A stretch of 64,000 nucleotides of DNA from Stomorhina lunata (taxonomy: Eukaryota; Arthropoda; Insecta; Diptera; Rhiniidae), in assembly GCA_933228675.1 (NCBI GenBank), contig OW121742.1, positions 109,142,493-109,206,492 of the forward strand. The letters are read 5' to 3'. The position numbers were made by a program, and so were the translations under genes. Below the pieces are notes generated by a model that saw only the letters and a list, made by a program, of their open reading frames with translations, did no database searches and was not told the origin of the DNA. Below, piece by piece: positions 36,913 through 48,411 of this stretch (within the stretch, counting starts at the first letter, position 1; each line of letters begins with the position of its first letter).

Positions 36913-37266
36913 TTTTTTTTTTAATTACAGCCAAAAAACATCGGAAGGTTATTTTTGCGCCACCTTGTACCTTTCTTGACTTGATAGATTAGATGTTTGG
37001 TAGTTCTTTTTTCCAATTCTGATCCATAATCGGATGCAATTTTTATATCAAGAAACGAATCAGCCTATAACAAAATATTATTCTTTATTAATAAAATATG
37101 AAGTTTTAAATTCACAAGTTAAAATTTTCCCAAAAAATCCCCAAACAAATTTGAGTGAAACCCCAACAAAATCCCCAAGCCCCAAACCATTTTTTTCGCC
37201 TTTTTGGAGATTGAATATCCCCAACCTTGGGGCCAAAATCCCAAATCTGGCAGCCCTATATCTGCT

Positions 37267-37975
37267 TCAATTTTTGTTCTCTTCTTGCTCAGAGTCTCAC
37301 TATTTTACAAATTTTGGTTTAACGCAACAACAACGAATTGAAGAATGATCATACTTGTTGTTGCCAGAGCAAAAGCAAGCAACATACTTTTGGCTCTTCT
37401 TCATTACATGTTGTTTGCAATATCACACACACACACACAGAGATAAACAAATGAAAATAACACAAAATAAAAGCAAAAACAATTGTGCAATACCAACAGC
37501 TGCAGCAAGAGGGAACAATAAAACAGACAGACACACACAAATTACATTTTAAGCAACCAACAACAGCCGCAGCAGCAGGTAGTAGTTGCGACAAAAATTG
37601 TAGTTGCTTAAGCAACAACAACAACAACATCAAAATCAGTTGTGAAATAATGGTGGTTTGTTTCTTCCACTTCTTTAGGACAAAGGAAGAGTGTAGAGGT
37701 GGAAGAAAAGCTGGTTGGTGGTAGTTTTTTTGTTTTCTTTCGAAATTGGTCGGATGGCTGGATATTGGTAACAATTGTTTTGTGTTGCTGCTGATGTTGG
37801 CTTGATATGGGATGGAAAAATTAATCTCTTATTTTCTTAAGATATGATGTTTTTGTTGTTGTTGTTCTGTTTTTTGGGTATTTCCGTTAGCAAAAAATAT
37901 TTTTTCCTGCTAAAATTATTGTTACATCAACCACAGACATTTTTTTGTTATTGTTGTTGTCTGCACTCATTTATG
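37267..37975. other. Non-coding DNA with opa-like and CA repeats
   Basis: Runs of CAA/CAG near 37330, 37490-37640 and their complements (TTGTTGTTG) near 37850. An (AC)n tract at about 37424-37440. Such tracts are common in fly intergenic and promoter DNA. The open frames follow the simple repeats and are not taken as genes. Confidence 0.55.
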
Positions 37976-38784
37976 TTTTTATACCCTTCACCACCATAGG
38001 TGGAAAGGGTATTATAAGTTTGTGCTGATGTTTGTAACGCATAGAAATATTTGTCTTAGACCCACCTTTTAGTATACCAATAGGCTTAGAATCACTTTCT
38101 GAGTCGATTTAGCGATGTCCGTCCGTCCGTCCGTCTGGCTGGCTGGACGGCTGGACCCCCATGTAAACCTTGTAATCAAACTACAGGTCGCAATTCTAAA
38201 GATAATTTGATGAAATTCGGCACAGTTAATTTTTTTGATAATGGGACCATGGCTATTGAAATTGGTCAAAATCGGTCCATTATTTATGGTACCTCCCATA
38301 GGTCCCACTTCCCGGAATTGCTATATTGGCCACAAATATCAATATTTTTTCATGAAATTTAAAACAGATACTGCTTATGCCAATTTAAATCACTGTACCA
38401 AATTTCGTTGAAATCGGTCCACATTTGACCATAGCTCCCATACAAACTCTTCTTCAAAAACGCACTAAATGAGACTAAAAATCACTAAAACGCTCGTAAA
38501 TCTAAAGATAATGAAAATTTTTAGTTTATTTTTTGCATACATAATTTTTGTAACAACTGTAATCAATTTGCCAAATTTCGAGATAATCGGTCCACATTTG
38601 ACCCTAGCTTTCATATAAGTCCAAATGACGGAAATAGGTTGAATATATAAGTTTTGAGAAAATGTTTGTATGATGGCAAAATTTAGCAAATATTTGTCTT
38701 TATACAGGAAAAGTAACAGCTTTGACCTTAGTGGTGAAGGGTATCGTATGGTCGGCTTGACCGACTATAGCGCTTTCTTACTTG
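37976..38784 (+). mobile_element. HINE family 1, full-length copy B
   Basis: Subterminal repeats at 37981-37994 and 38731-38744, terminal hairpin and CTTACTTG end; about 95% alike to copy A by eye. The microsatellite is longer here (GTCC x3 then GTCT and GGCT). Confidence 0.87.
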
Positions 38785-39440
38785 TTTTTTTTTTTGGATT
38801 TGTTGTTCTTCTTACGCAGAGAATTTACTACCAAACCTAATAATGATGTTTCTTTATTCCACATAATGAAGTTTTTATTAGTGTACACATGATGTTAATG
38901 TTAATGAAGAAGATAATGATGATTCTGATGGTGGTGTGTGATTTACTTAATCATTATTGTTGTATGCTTCTTCATTCGGTGTGTGTGTGTGTTCGTGTTT
39001 ATTTTTTGCTTGTACGTACAGCTGCTGTTGTTAGTTGCTTGAAATATTATCGTCGTCTCTTGGTTTTGTATTAAAAAGTCTGTTGCTGTTGTTTGTCTGT
39101 CCATCCATCCATCCATCTGTCCGTCCGTCCGTCTGCTTGGTTGTTTAGCATTGGATTGTCTATGTTGTAGCTGCTGCTGCTGTTGTTGTTGTTATTGGTC
39201 TTATTACGTTTTAACTACTTGAGCAGCAGCCGTCTATACAAAAAAACAAAAACATTGTTGGCTGCCTGCTGTTGATGATGATGGTGAGTGTTTTTGTTAT
39301 TCATTTCGGTTGGTATTGTTGTTGCTATAACTATTTAATAAATGTGTGAGTGTGTGTACATCATTATAAAATGGCACAGTGGGTGAAAAGATTAAAAAAT
39401 TGAAATAAAAGAAAATAAAACATTTTTTAAAAATTTTATT
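38785..39440. other. Non-coding DNA with simple repeats
   Basis: (GT)n near 38979, (CCAT)n/(GTCC)n at about 39099-39135, and CTG/TTG runs near 39170-39195. No exon recognised. Confidence 0.55.
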
Positions 39441-39443
39441 TAC

Positions 39444-41940
39444 ATTTTTGAAAAATTTCCTATAAAAAGAGGAACATTTTGAAAAATTTCCTAAACAAAA
39501 TAGGAAAATTTTGAAAAATTTCCCTAAAATTTTTTAAAAATTGCATAAAAAATAGGAAATTTTTAAAAAATTTCCTTAAAAACAAGAAATTTTTAAAAAA
39601 TTTCCTTAAAAACAAGAAATTTTTAAAAAATTTCCTATAAAAATAGGATAATTTTGAAAAAAATTCCAATAAAAATTTGCAAAATTTCCTATAAAAACAA
39701 GAAATTTTTGAAAAATTTCCTATAACAAAGGAAATTTTAGAAAAATTTCCTATAAAAATAGAAAATTCCTATAAAAATAAAAGATTTTTAAAAAATTTCC
39801 TCAAAAAAATAGGAAATTAAAAAAAATCCTCTAAAAATAGGAAATTTTTTTAAAATATCCAAAAAAATAGGACATTTTTAAAAAATTTCCTAAAAAATAA
39901 GACATTTTTGAAAAATTTCCTAAAAAATAATAAATTTTTGAAAATTTTCCTAAAAAATAAGAAATTTTTGAAAAATTTCCTCAAAAAATAAAAAAAAAAG
40001 TTAAACATTTTAAAAATTTCCTTTAAAAATAAGAAATTTTGTAAAAAAAATCCTATAAACCTGAGAAATTTTGGCAAAATTTCCTATATAAAAGAAATTT
40101 TTTAAAAATTCCCTAAAAAAAATGTATTTAAATTTCTTATAAAAATAGCAAAATTTTTGAAAAATTTAATTAATTAAATTAAAAGGTAATTTTAAAAAAA
40201 ATCCTATAAAACTAAGAAATTTTGGAAAAATTTCCTAGAAAAATAAGAAAATTTTGAAAAATTTCCTAGAAAAATAAGAAATTTTTGAAAAATTTCCTAG
40301 AAAAATAATATTTTTTTTAGAAAAATAAAAAAAATGTTGAAAATTTTCCTTTAAAACAAGAAATTTTAAAAAAATTTCCTGTGAAAAAATAAGAAATTTT
40401 TGAAAATTTCCTATAAAGATAGGAAATTTCTTGAAAATTTTCCTATAAAAATAGGAAATTTTTGAAAAATTTCCTTTAGAAAAAGGAAATTTTAGAAAAA
40501 TTTCCTATAAAAAAAAGAAATTTTATAAAAATTTTCTATAAAAAAAGGAAAATTTAGAAAAATTTCCTATAAAAAAAGATATTTTTGAAAAATTTCCTAT
40601 AAAAATAGAAATTTTTGAAAAATTTCCTAAAATTATAGGACATTTTTGAAAAATTTCCTATAAAAATAGGAAATTTTTGAAAAATTTCCTATAATAAAAA
40701 AAATTGAAAAAATTCCTATAAAAATAAGAAATTTTTTAAAACTTTCTTATAAAAAATGAAAATTTTGAAAAATTTCCTATAAAAATAGAAAATTTTTGAA
40801 AAAATATCCTATAAAAATAAAAAAATTTCCTATAAAAAGAGGAAATTTTTTAAAAATTTCATTAAAAATAGGAAATTTTTGAACAAATTGCTATAACAGA
40901 AGGAAATTTTAGAAAAATTTCCTATAAAAATAGGAAATTTTTGAAACATTTCCTACAAAAATAAAAAAGGTAATTTAAAAAAAAATCCTATAAAACTAAG
41001 TATTTTTGGAAAAATTTCCTATAAAAATAATAAATTTTTTAAAAATTTACTGGAAAAATTATACTTTTTTAGAAAAATAAAAAAATTTTAAAAATTTTCC
41101 TTTAAAACAAGAAATTAAAAAAAAATGCCTATATAAAAATAAGAAATTTTTGAAAATTTTCTATTAAGATAGCAAAATTTTTGAAAAATTTCCTATAAAA
41201 ATAGGAAATTTTTGAAAAATTTCCTATAAAAAAAGTAAATTTTAGTAAAATTTCCTATAAAAAAAGTAAATTTTAGAAAAATTTCCTATAAAAATCGGAA
41301 GTTTTTGAAAAATTTCCTATAAAAATAAGCAATTTTTGAAAAATTTCCTAGAAAAATAAGAAATTTTTTAAAAATTTCCTATAAAATTAAGAAAAAGGTA
41401 ATTAAAAAAAAACTCTTAAAACTAAGAAATTTTTGAAAAATTTCCTATAAAAATAAGAAATTTTTGAAAAATTTCCTAGACAATAAGAAATTTTTGAAAA
41501 ATTTATTAGAAAAATAATAATTTTTTTTTAGAAAAATAAAAAAAAATTTAAATTTTCCTTTAAAACAAGGAATTTTAAAAAAATTTCCTATATAAAAATA
41601 AGAATTTTTTGAAAAATTTCCTATAAAAAAAATGCTTGAAAAATTTCCTATAAAAATTAAAAAAAATTTGAAAAATTTCCTATACAAAAAAAATGTAATT
41701 ATTTAAAAATTTCCTATAAAAAAAGGAAATTTTTAAAAAATTTCTTAAAAAAAGAAATTTTGGAAAATTTTCTCATAAAAACATGAAATTTTTGAACAAT
41801 TTTTCAAAAAAATAAGAAATTTTTGAAAAATCTCTTGTAAAAACACTTTTCAAAAATTTTCAAAAAAATAAGAAACTTTTGAAAAATTTCCTATAAAAAT
41901 AGGACATTTTCTAGAAAAATAAGAAATTTTTGAAAAAATA
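39444..41940 (+). repeat. 31-bp AT-rich satellite, array 3 forward arm
   Basis: About 80 diverged monomers of the GAAATTTTTGAAAAATTTCC/TATAAAAATAA type, all in one orientation, running up to a small foldback element. Confidence 0.9.
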
Positions 41941-41942
41941 AT

Positions 41943-42070
41943 CAGCCCAATTCTGAATAAAAATTCCCCGGGGAATTTTATTCCTTTATTTTTTTTTTAC
42001 ATTGTGAAACCTATAAGAAAAAAAATATTGGGAAAAATTTCCTGGGGAATTTTTATTTAGAATTGGGCTG
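41943..42070. mobile_element. 128-bp foldback MITE at the centre of the inverted satellite
   Basis: CAGCCCAATTCTGAATAAAA with ATTCCCCGG at the left and its inverse (one mismatch in about 27 bp) at the right end. Similarity continues imperfectly to the middle, so the whole element can fold. Flanks AATAAT and AATAAG may be a degenerate target duplication. No coding capacity; superfamily unassigned. Confidence 0.7.
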
Positions 42071-42089
42071 AATAAGTTTTTGAAAAAAA

Positions 42090-43041
42090 AGTAATTTTTA
42101 AAAAATTTCTTATTTTTATAGGAAATTTTTCAAAAATTTCTTATTTTTATAGGAAATTTTTCAAAAATTTCTTATTTTTATAGGAAATTTTTCAAAAATT
42201 TCTTATTTTTATAGGAAATTTTTCAAAAATTTCTTATTTTTATAGGAAATTTTTCAAAAATTTCTTATTTTTATAGGAAATGTTTCAAAAATGTCTTATT
42301 TTGATAGGAAGATTTTCAAAAATTTCTTATTTTTATAGGAAGTCTTTCAAAAATTTCTTAATTTTATAGGAAATTTTTCAAAACTTTCTTATTTTTAGAG
42401 GAAATTTTTTAAAAATTTCTTATTTTTATAGGAAATTTTTCAAAAATTTCTTATTTTTATAGGAAGTTTTTCAAAAATTTCTTAATTTTATAGGAAATTT
42501 TTCAAAACTTTCTTATTTTTAGAGGAAATTTTTTAAAAATTTCTTATTTTTATAGGAAATTTTTCAAAAATTTCTTAATTTTATAGGAAATTTTTCAAAA
42601 CTTTCTTATTTTTAGAGGAAATTTTTTAAAAATTTCTTATTTTTATAGGAAATTTTTCAAAAATTTCTTATTTTTATAGGAAATTTTTCAAAAATTTCTT
42701 ATTTTTATAGGAATTTTTTCAAAAAATTCTTATTTTTATAGGAATTTTTTAAAAAATTCTTATTTTTATAGGAAATTTTTCAAAAATTTCTTATTTTTAT
42801 AGGAAATTTTTCAAAAATTTCTTATTATTATAGGAAATTTTTCAAAAATTTCTTATTTTTATAGGAAAATTTTCAAAAATTTCTTATTTTTGTAGGAAAT
42901 TTTTCAAAAATTTCTTATTTTTAAAGAAAATTTTTCAAAAATTTCTAATTTTTATAGGAAAATTTTCAAAAGTTTCTTATTTTTATAGGAAATTTTTCAA
43001 AAGTTTCTTATTATTATACAAAATTTTTCAAAAATTTCTTG
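42090..43041 (-). repeat. 31-bp AT-rich satellite, array 3 inverted arm
   Basis: The same monomer in the opposite orientation (ATTTTTATAGGAAATTTTTC followed by AAAAATTTCTT), about 30 copies. It is much more homogeneous than the forward arm, including a repeated three- to four-monomer block with the variant TTTTTAGAGG (42390, 42512 and 42608 regions). Confidence 0.92.
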
Positions 43042-43560
43042 TCTTTTTCAAGTTCTCATTTATCTAACAAATTTTCACCCACTTTACCCACTGTGCAGCA
43101 TAAGGTTGCTATCGTCGTCACAACAATACAATAAAAAAAAACTACAGCAACAGAAATAAAACAAAAACAGCACTAAATTGTACAATAACAAAAAGAAAAA
43201 AAAACTCAGGCAACGACAGCGATGACAACAACGACTACACAGCAACTACAACAACAACAATAATAATAATGAAACATAACAGCAAAATCCAACAACGACG
43301 AGCGACCGAAACAAACAACCAGCCAAACTTTTTACAAGTTTTTCCTACTGAGTGTTATTTTTGTTGTTGTTGCTATTGCTGATGATGACTACGACATTGT
43401 ATAGAGTATTTTGTTGGGACCCTGTAGTTCCAAATTGAGGGAGTGACTCCAATGTAAACGAAAGGAAACTTGGTGGAAACGAGGTGGGGGCTTAGAGAAA
43501 CAAAGACTTAACATAGTCGAGTTATAAGACAGGTCAACATAATTTTTTCGGCACAAGGTT
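43042..43560. other. Non-coding DNA with CAA/CAG tracts
   Basis: ACAACAACAA tracts at about 43220-43270 and TTGTTGTTG near 43363. No exon or mobile element recognised. Confidence 0.5.
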
Positions 43561-43574
43561 TGTTGACTTAATCT

Positions 43575-44140
43575 AAATGGATATTTATTCTGAATCCTTA
43601 TAAAATTCTGTCTGTTAAAAGCACTATAACGCCTTAACGAAAGGAGCTAGGTCTCTAAAACTTGGCAAAGATATTCTTTATTTCTGGAAAAATTTTGGTA
43701 TTGAAAATCGGGCAAAATCGGTTCACATTTAACCATAGCTCCCGTATAACCTCATCAAAGCTAATCGCTTATTTGCTAATAAATGACAAATTATAACAGC
43801 TATGATGATAAAATTTGGTATAAAGAAGCATATAAAAATTCATCTAAATTGGTCCACATTCAGCCATAGCTCCCATACAAAACACTTATGAGAACAGCCT
43901 AAATTCCACCTAAAATGCAATTAAATGCCAATAAATGATAAACTGTAATGGCTATGGCCACTAAATTTGGCACAAGGAAGTCTTATGTCAATGCCAGCCA
44001 GTGTGAAAAATTCGGCCACAATTTGACCATAGATCCCATATAAAAAAACTTACGGAAACACAAAAAGGGGGTTTCTGTCCGTCTATCTGTCAAATGGAAG
44101 CGCTATCGCGCTTAACAAAAGTATTTTCGATGTCGTCTAT
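43575..44140 (+). mobile_element. HINE family 2, internal fragment
   Basis: Matches the full copy from the TATTCTGAATCCTTAT phrase through repeated CACATTTxxCCATAGCTCCC blocks to GTTTCTGTCCGTCTATCTGT. The left subterminal repeat, the first microsatellite and the hairpin end are missing. Confidence 0.75.
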
Positions 44141-44303
44141 GAACCATTTTTTTAAAATCACTTTTATTTGGAAACTGTTTTTTTATAATATCGGGTTAAC
44201 CATTTCGTGGTTTCAAGAGTGTAGGACTGGAATTCGACATCTGCCAAACTAAGTTGTTAAACCATTGTTTTCCTTTTCAGTTGAAAGTCTGACATTGACG
44301 AAA

Positions 44304-44816
44304 ATGGATCGCTTATGTATTACACAGCCCATCAAAATTATCAAAACATACTACTAAAATGGTGATTCTGCAACAGCCACATATCGTGCTTTAAGAGGAG
44401 GTTATGGTTTACATAATCGTCCAACTACGCAAGCAAAATTGGCAAAATTGTGAAGAAATTTGAAGAGACTGGAGCGGTTATTGTAAGGCCTGAGCATCAT
44501 CTGTAAGTGAAAGTGTTGCCAAATAACCGAATGTGTCGATTCCGCGAATTCGGAGCGTTACGAACATATGATAACTGACTTTTTTTGCCTGCTATTAAAA
44601 AATACGACTTGGGGAATATGTGGTTTGAGCAAGACGATGCCACATGCCACACAACTCGAGCGAATATGGCTTTATTGCAAGAGACATTTCCTGGCCGCGT
44701 TATATCTCGTCATGGCGATATCAACTGGCCACTAAGGTCATGCAATTTGATACCATTAGACTTTGTTTTGTGGGGCTACGCGAAAGAAAAGAAAGTTGGG
44801 TTTCAAAGACCATAAA
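44304..44816 (+). pseudogene. Decayed Tc1/mariner-superfamily transposase
   Basis: From ATG 44304, broken frames give an N-terminal helix-turn-helix resembling insect mariner-like (DUF4817-type) proteins: ATYRALRGGYGLHNRP, then KIVKKFEETGAVI. At 44585-44815 an open frame holds LGNMWFEQDDATCHTTRAN and ISRHGDINWPLRSCNLIPLD, where family members usually have QDGATCHT and RSCDLTPLDFFLWG; the acidic Asp of SCDL is Asn here. The middle of the protein is deleted. Inactive. The following LINE starts within a few bases. Confidence 0.75.
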
Positions 44817-44817
44817 A

Positions 44818-46550
44818 GGAAAGTCTGGCTCACCCAGACAACATGGGACCTGGTTGAAAACGTAAAACCTTAAAGCACACAATTCTAAATGATAATGTGG
44901 ATGTTGAGGTGCTTAGTACAACATACCGTGACCTATCCAGCAGAATAAAAAGGTCTGCAAGGAGGGAAAAGAGAGTGTGGAAAAGATGAACAAGCGAGCC
45001 AAGCTGAATCGGTGGCAAGAAAGACGATATGAGGACGTTGTACAATATATCCAGGGCTTTGTGTGGCAAACCTACCTACACCAACAGTCCTATTCTGAGT
45101 AGTAGCGGTACACTTTTCTCAACCCCGGATGAACAACTAATAAGATGTATGGAACACTTCCAGTCAACATTAAACAATCCTATTGGATTAGAAGCACTGA
45201 CGGAAGTGCACGGAAGTGGACAGACAGCCCACCAACAATACAAGAAGTGAAGAATGCCATTAGAAGCCTTAAGCGCAACAAGGCCCCGGGCAATGACAAT
45301 ATTTTAGCGGAGATGCTTTCACGTGACGTTAAAGGATCGGCGAGACTGGTATCCATTTGTGCGTAAAATATGGGAAGAACATGCTCTACCAACCTCCTGG
45401 AATGTAGGTATACTAGTCAAAATACAAAAAAAGGGTGACTCCAAAGACTGCAATAACTACAGGCGAATAACACTTCTTCCAATATCGAGCAAAATACTTA
45501 GTCGAGTAATTTTGAATAGAATGTCTGACGCAGTTTCTGAAACACTCCGCGGAAATCAGTTTGGGTTTCGTGAGAATAGATCTTGCGTTGATCTAACAGC
45601 ACAGTAAGAAAAGTATTGGAGCAATCGACTTTATGAAGGCCTGCGACAGTGTCAACAGGAGCTATCTACGGAGAATTTTAGAAACCCCTAACATGACAAC
45701 TAAAATTCGAAACTTAATGCGAGGAATGTATGTGGATTTTAAATGTCGGGTTCTACATAAAGGTAAATTATCTAATCCGTTCGAAGTTACTGCTGGAGTA
45801 AGACAAGGACTTATCTTGTCACCTATACTTTGTATCCTTGTCAACGAGAATATAATGCGCACGGCACTGAATGGTAGACGTGGTATCCAACGGAAACCCT
45901 TTAAACAACTCGAGGACTTGGAATACGCTGATAACGTATGTCTGCTAAGCCAAAGCTCAGATCACCTTCAAGAAAACACTAGCACTATTACTGTTGAACC
46001 TCGGACAGCTAGGCTAGAAATCAATATTTCCAAGACAAAGATTATGCCTGCAGGCTATGGCGCAAAACCCTCAATACACATCATTGTGGATAACGAGGTT
46101 ATTTTAATTATCCTGGTGGTTTGATATCTACAAAAGGTGGTGCCGACGAGGATATTGAATCGCGTATTAATAAGGCAAAATCTGCATTCGGCATTCTCCC
46201 AGCTGCGAAACTTTGAAACGCACAAATACCATCGATAAGCGCCTATAAACGTACATATATGGTGGCCGAATCGCTTAAGAAATGAAGATCTAATAAACGC
46301 GACAAAGCAAATCCCTGCTTCTAAAGAGGTTGATGGATGGGATGGGATGGGCGACACACTTTGAAGGCCAAATACCAACATTGCGCCACAAGCGCTATTT
46401 TGAAATCCACAGGGAAGAGGCTGTCATATTGGTGCACCTGCTGGAACGTGGAGAAGGTCAATTGATGCGGAGTTACAAACAGCAAACTATTCGTGGAATG
46501 ATGTATGTCTGACATCTCGCAATAGAGTTTGATATAAAAGGATGATCCTG
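44818..46550 (+). mobile_element. LINE with broken reverse transcriptase
   Basis: Successive frames read RDLSSRIKRSARREKRVWK, MRTLYNISRALCGKPTYTNS, EVKNAIRSLKRNKAPGNDNI, NNYRRITLLPISSKILSRVI, FGFRENRSCVDLTA, FEVTAGVRQGLILSPILCI and QLEDLEYADNVCLLSQ, then the tail INKAKSAFGIL. These are the RT fingers/palm motifs in order. The catalytic YADD is YADN at 45924-45935, and several shifts and stops are present. The endonuclease is missing, so it is 5'-truncated. Tail pieces of the same family lie at 32.1 kb and 55.8 kb on the other strand. Clade not assigned. Confidence 0.85.
45323..46124 (+). pseudogene. RT core of the LINE (two open segments)
   Basis: 45323-45607 and 45633-46124 hold the RT palm. 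They are separated by a stop at 45605 and a small frame change. The active-site Asp-to-Asn change alone would abolish polymerase activity. Confidence 0.8.
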
Positions 46551-46554
46551 AGCG

Positions 46555-46740
46555 AACTCGTAGAAGAGGACGTTCGAAACTTCGATGTAAAGACCAAGTA
46601 GAGAAAATTCTTCAAAGCTTGAACTACGAAATTGGTGAATAAAAGCACAAGATCAAAGTGGATGGAATTCTAAAATAAGCTCGGCCTCTGACCTTAACAG
46701 GCTGTAAATATAGGTCATTTAAGTAAGTAGGTGTAATCAA
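46555..46740 (+). mobile_element. LINE tail fragment (inverse of 33556-33760)
   Basis: The translation includes RTRRRGRSKLRCKDQVEKIL, a typical basic C-terminal tail of RT proteins. It is shared with the minus-strand fragment at 33.6 kb and may be the end of a second LINE family or the 3' part of the preceding one. Confidence 0.55.
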
Positions 46741-46784
46741 TAGGACAAAAAACAACTGGTGTTCTTACTAGCGTCGGAGCCTTA

Positions 46785-47588
46785 TTATACCCTTCACCAC
46801 CATAGGTGGAAAGGGTATTATAAGTTTGTGCTGATGTTTGTAACTCATAGAAATATTTGTCTTAGACCCACCTTTTAGTATACCAATAGGCTTAGAATCA
46901 CTTTCTGAGTCGATTTAGCGATGTCCGTCCATCCGTCTGGCTGGCTGGACGGCTGGCTGGCCGGCTGGACCCCCATGTAAACCTTGTAATCAAACTACAG
47001 GTCGCAATTCTAAAGATAATTTGATGAAATTTGGCATAGATAATTTTTTTGACAATGGGACCATGGCTATTGAAATTGGTCAAAATCGGTCCATTATTTA
47101 TGGTACCTCCCATAGGCCCCACTTCCCGGAATTGATATATTGGCCACAAATATCAATATTTTTTCATGAAATTTAAAACAGATATTGCTTATGTAATCTT
47201 AAATCACTGTATCAAATTTCGTGGAAATCGGTCCACATTTGACCATAGCTCCCATACAAACTCTTCTTTAAAAACGCACTAAATGAGACAAAAAATCACT
47301 AAAACGCTAGTAAATCTAAAGATAATGAAAATTTTGAGTTTATTATTCGCATACATAATTTTAATTAATGTAACAACTGTAGTCAACTTGCCAAATTTCG
47401 AGATAATCGGTCCACATTTGACTCTAGCTCTCATATAAGTGCAAATGGCGGAAACAGGTTGAATACATAAGTTTTGAGAAAATGTTTTAGCAAATATTTG
47501 TCTTTATACAGGATAAATAACACCTTTGACCTTAGTGGTGAAGGGTATCGTATAGTCGGCTTGACCGACTATAGCGCTTTCTTACTTG
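46785..47588 (+). mobile_element. HINE family 1, full-length copy C
   Basis: Subterminal repeats at 46787-46800 and 47535-47548; hairpin and CTTACTTG end. The microsatellite is expanded with GGCTGGCTGGCCGGCT. It lacks the T-run usually seen at the 5' end. Confidence 0.86.
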
Positions 47589-48245
47589 TTTTTCCTTTAG
47601 AACTGCAGGGTTTGATTTTAAGGGTATGTGTGTCAGTTTTTATTTTGTTATTGTATTTCTGCGGTATATGACCAAAAAAAAAAAACGGAACCCAACAACA
47701 ATATCAACATCATCATCGCCAGCACAACTAATAGCAACAGCCAGCAGCAGCATTGTAGTGTTTCTGCTGCCTGCCTGACTGCCAGTACGTCTGTCCGTTT
47801 TGGTCGCTCGCTCTACCCTGGTCTGCTTTTTTGTTTTTGCCTGCTAGCCTGTCTGTTGTCTGCCTTGACGATTGTTGTATATTGACGATGATAATGATAA
47901 TAATGATGATGATGACGAATTGATGATAATGATGATGGCTTTTGGTGATAATGATGTTGTTTGTTTGTTGTAGCCAGTATCGAGAGCAGCAGCGAATGTG
48001 AGCTCTTCAGTCTGTTGTTTGCTGTTCGACGAGAGTGTTTGCAATATTTTTTTAAAGCGGCAAAAAAAAAAAAAAAAGATTTAGAGAAAATTTAAAAGCT
48101 AAAATCATAAAAATAAGCAATAAAAAATATACTATACTCCAAGTGTTGTTGACAATATACCCAATAAAATTGTTTATATCAATTTAACGAAAAAAGTGTT
48201 CAATTTTCTTTCCAAAAGTTTATTCTTAATAACTGTTAAACTATA
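47589..48245 (+). promoter_or_regulatory. Presumed promoter and 5' UTR of MADF gene B
   Basis: CAG/CAA-rich and GATGATAATGATGAT-type simple repeats (47885-47955) precede an initiator-like TCAGTC at 48007-48012. The leader from there to the ATG is A-rich and lacks a TATA box at the expected spacing. A (A)16-like run lies near 48062. The transcription start is a guess. Confidence 0.35.
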
Positions 48246-48411
48246 ATGTCGTCCGATTCCTCGAAACCCGATCATTATAATATCAATGCCAAAATCTGTC
48301 GCTTGGTCGAGCAATATCCCTGCATGTATGATCGTTCACATCCTCATTATCTGAAGAAAGATGTTGTTGATCAGGCCTGGATTAAGATCTCCAAAGAAAT
48401 GAATGATTCAA
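48246..48411 (+). CDS. Gene B coding exon 1 (first half of MADF)
   Basis: 166 nt from the ATG to TTCAA|GTAAGT, a perfect donor, phase 1. It is easily missed because the exon is short and its frame closes within the intron. Confidence 0.9.

Larger units (their letters stand above)
34295..37258. mobile_element. hAT-type MITE with 8-bp TSD, holding three nested HINEs
   Basis: The ends GGGGCTGCCAGAT (left) and ATCTGGCAGCCC (right) are inverted and bracketed by the identical octamer TATCTGCT at 34287-34294 and 37259-37266, the 8-bp duplication expected of hAT elements. Both halves contain CCCCAAA-rich phrases. Without the HINE block (about 34400-36912) the element would be about 460 bp and has no transposase. 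Confidence 0.75.

Noticed and set aside
37349..37774. Cys/Leu-rich minus-strand open frame of 141 codons
   Set aside because: It crosses CAG/CAA and CA simple repeats, and the Leu and Cys runs are the translation of those tracts. No conserved domain or exon signals.
39460..41687. Minus-strand Phe-rich membrane-like proteins in the satellite
   Set aside because: KFFKNFLF-type periodic peptides are the translation of the 31-bp monomer in three phases and are broken irregularly.
44585..44815. Domesticated transposase gene
   Set aside because: Only 76 codons are open, the acidic residue of SCDL is changed to Asn, the middle is deleted, and a LINE abuts the 3' end; this is a relic.
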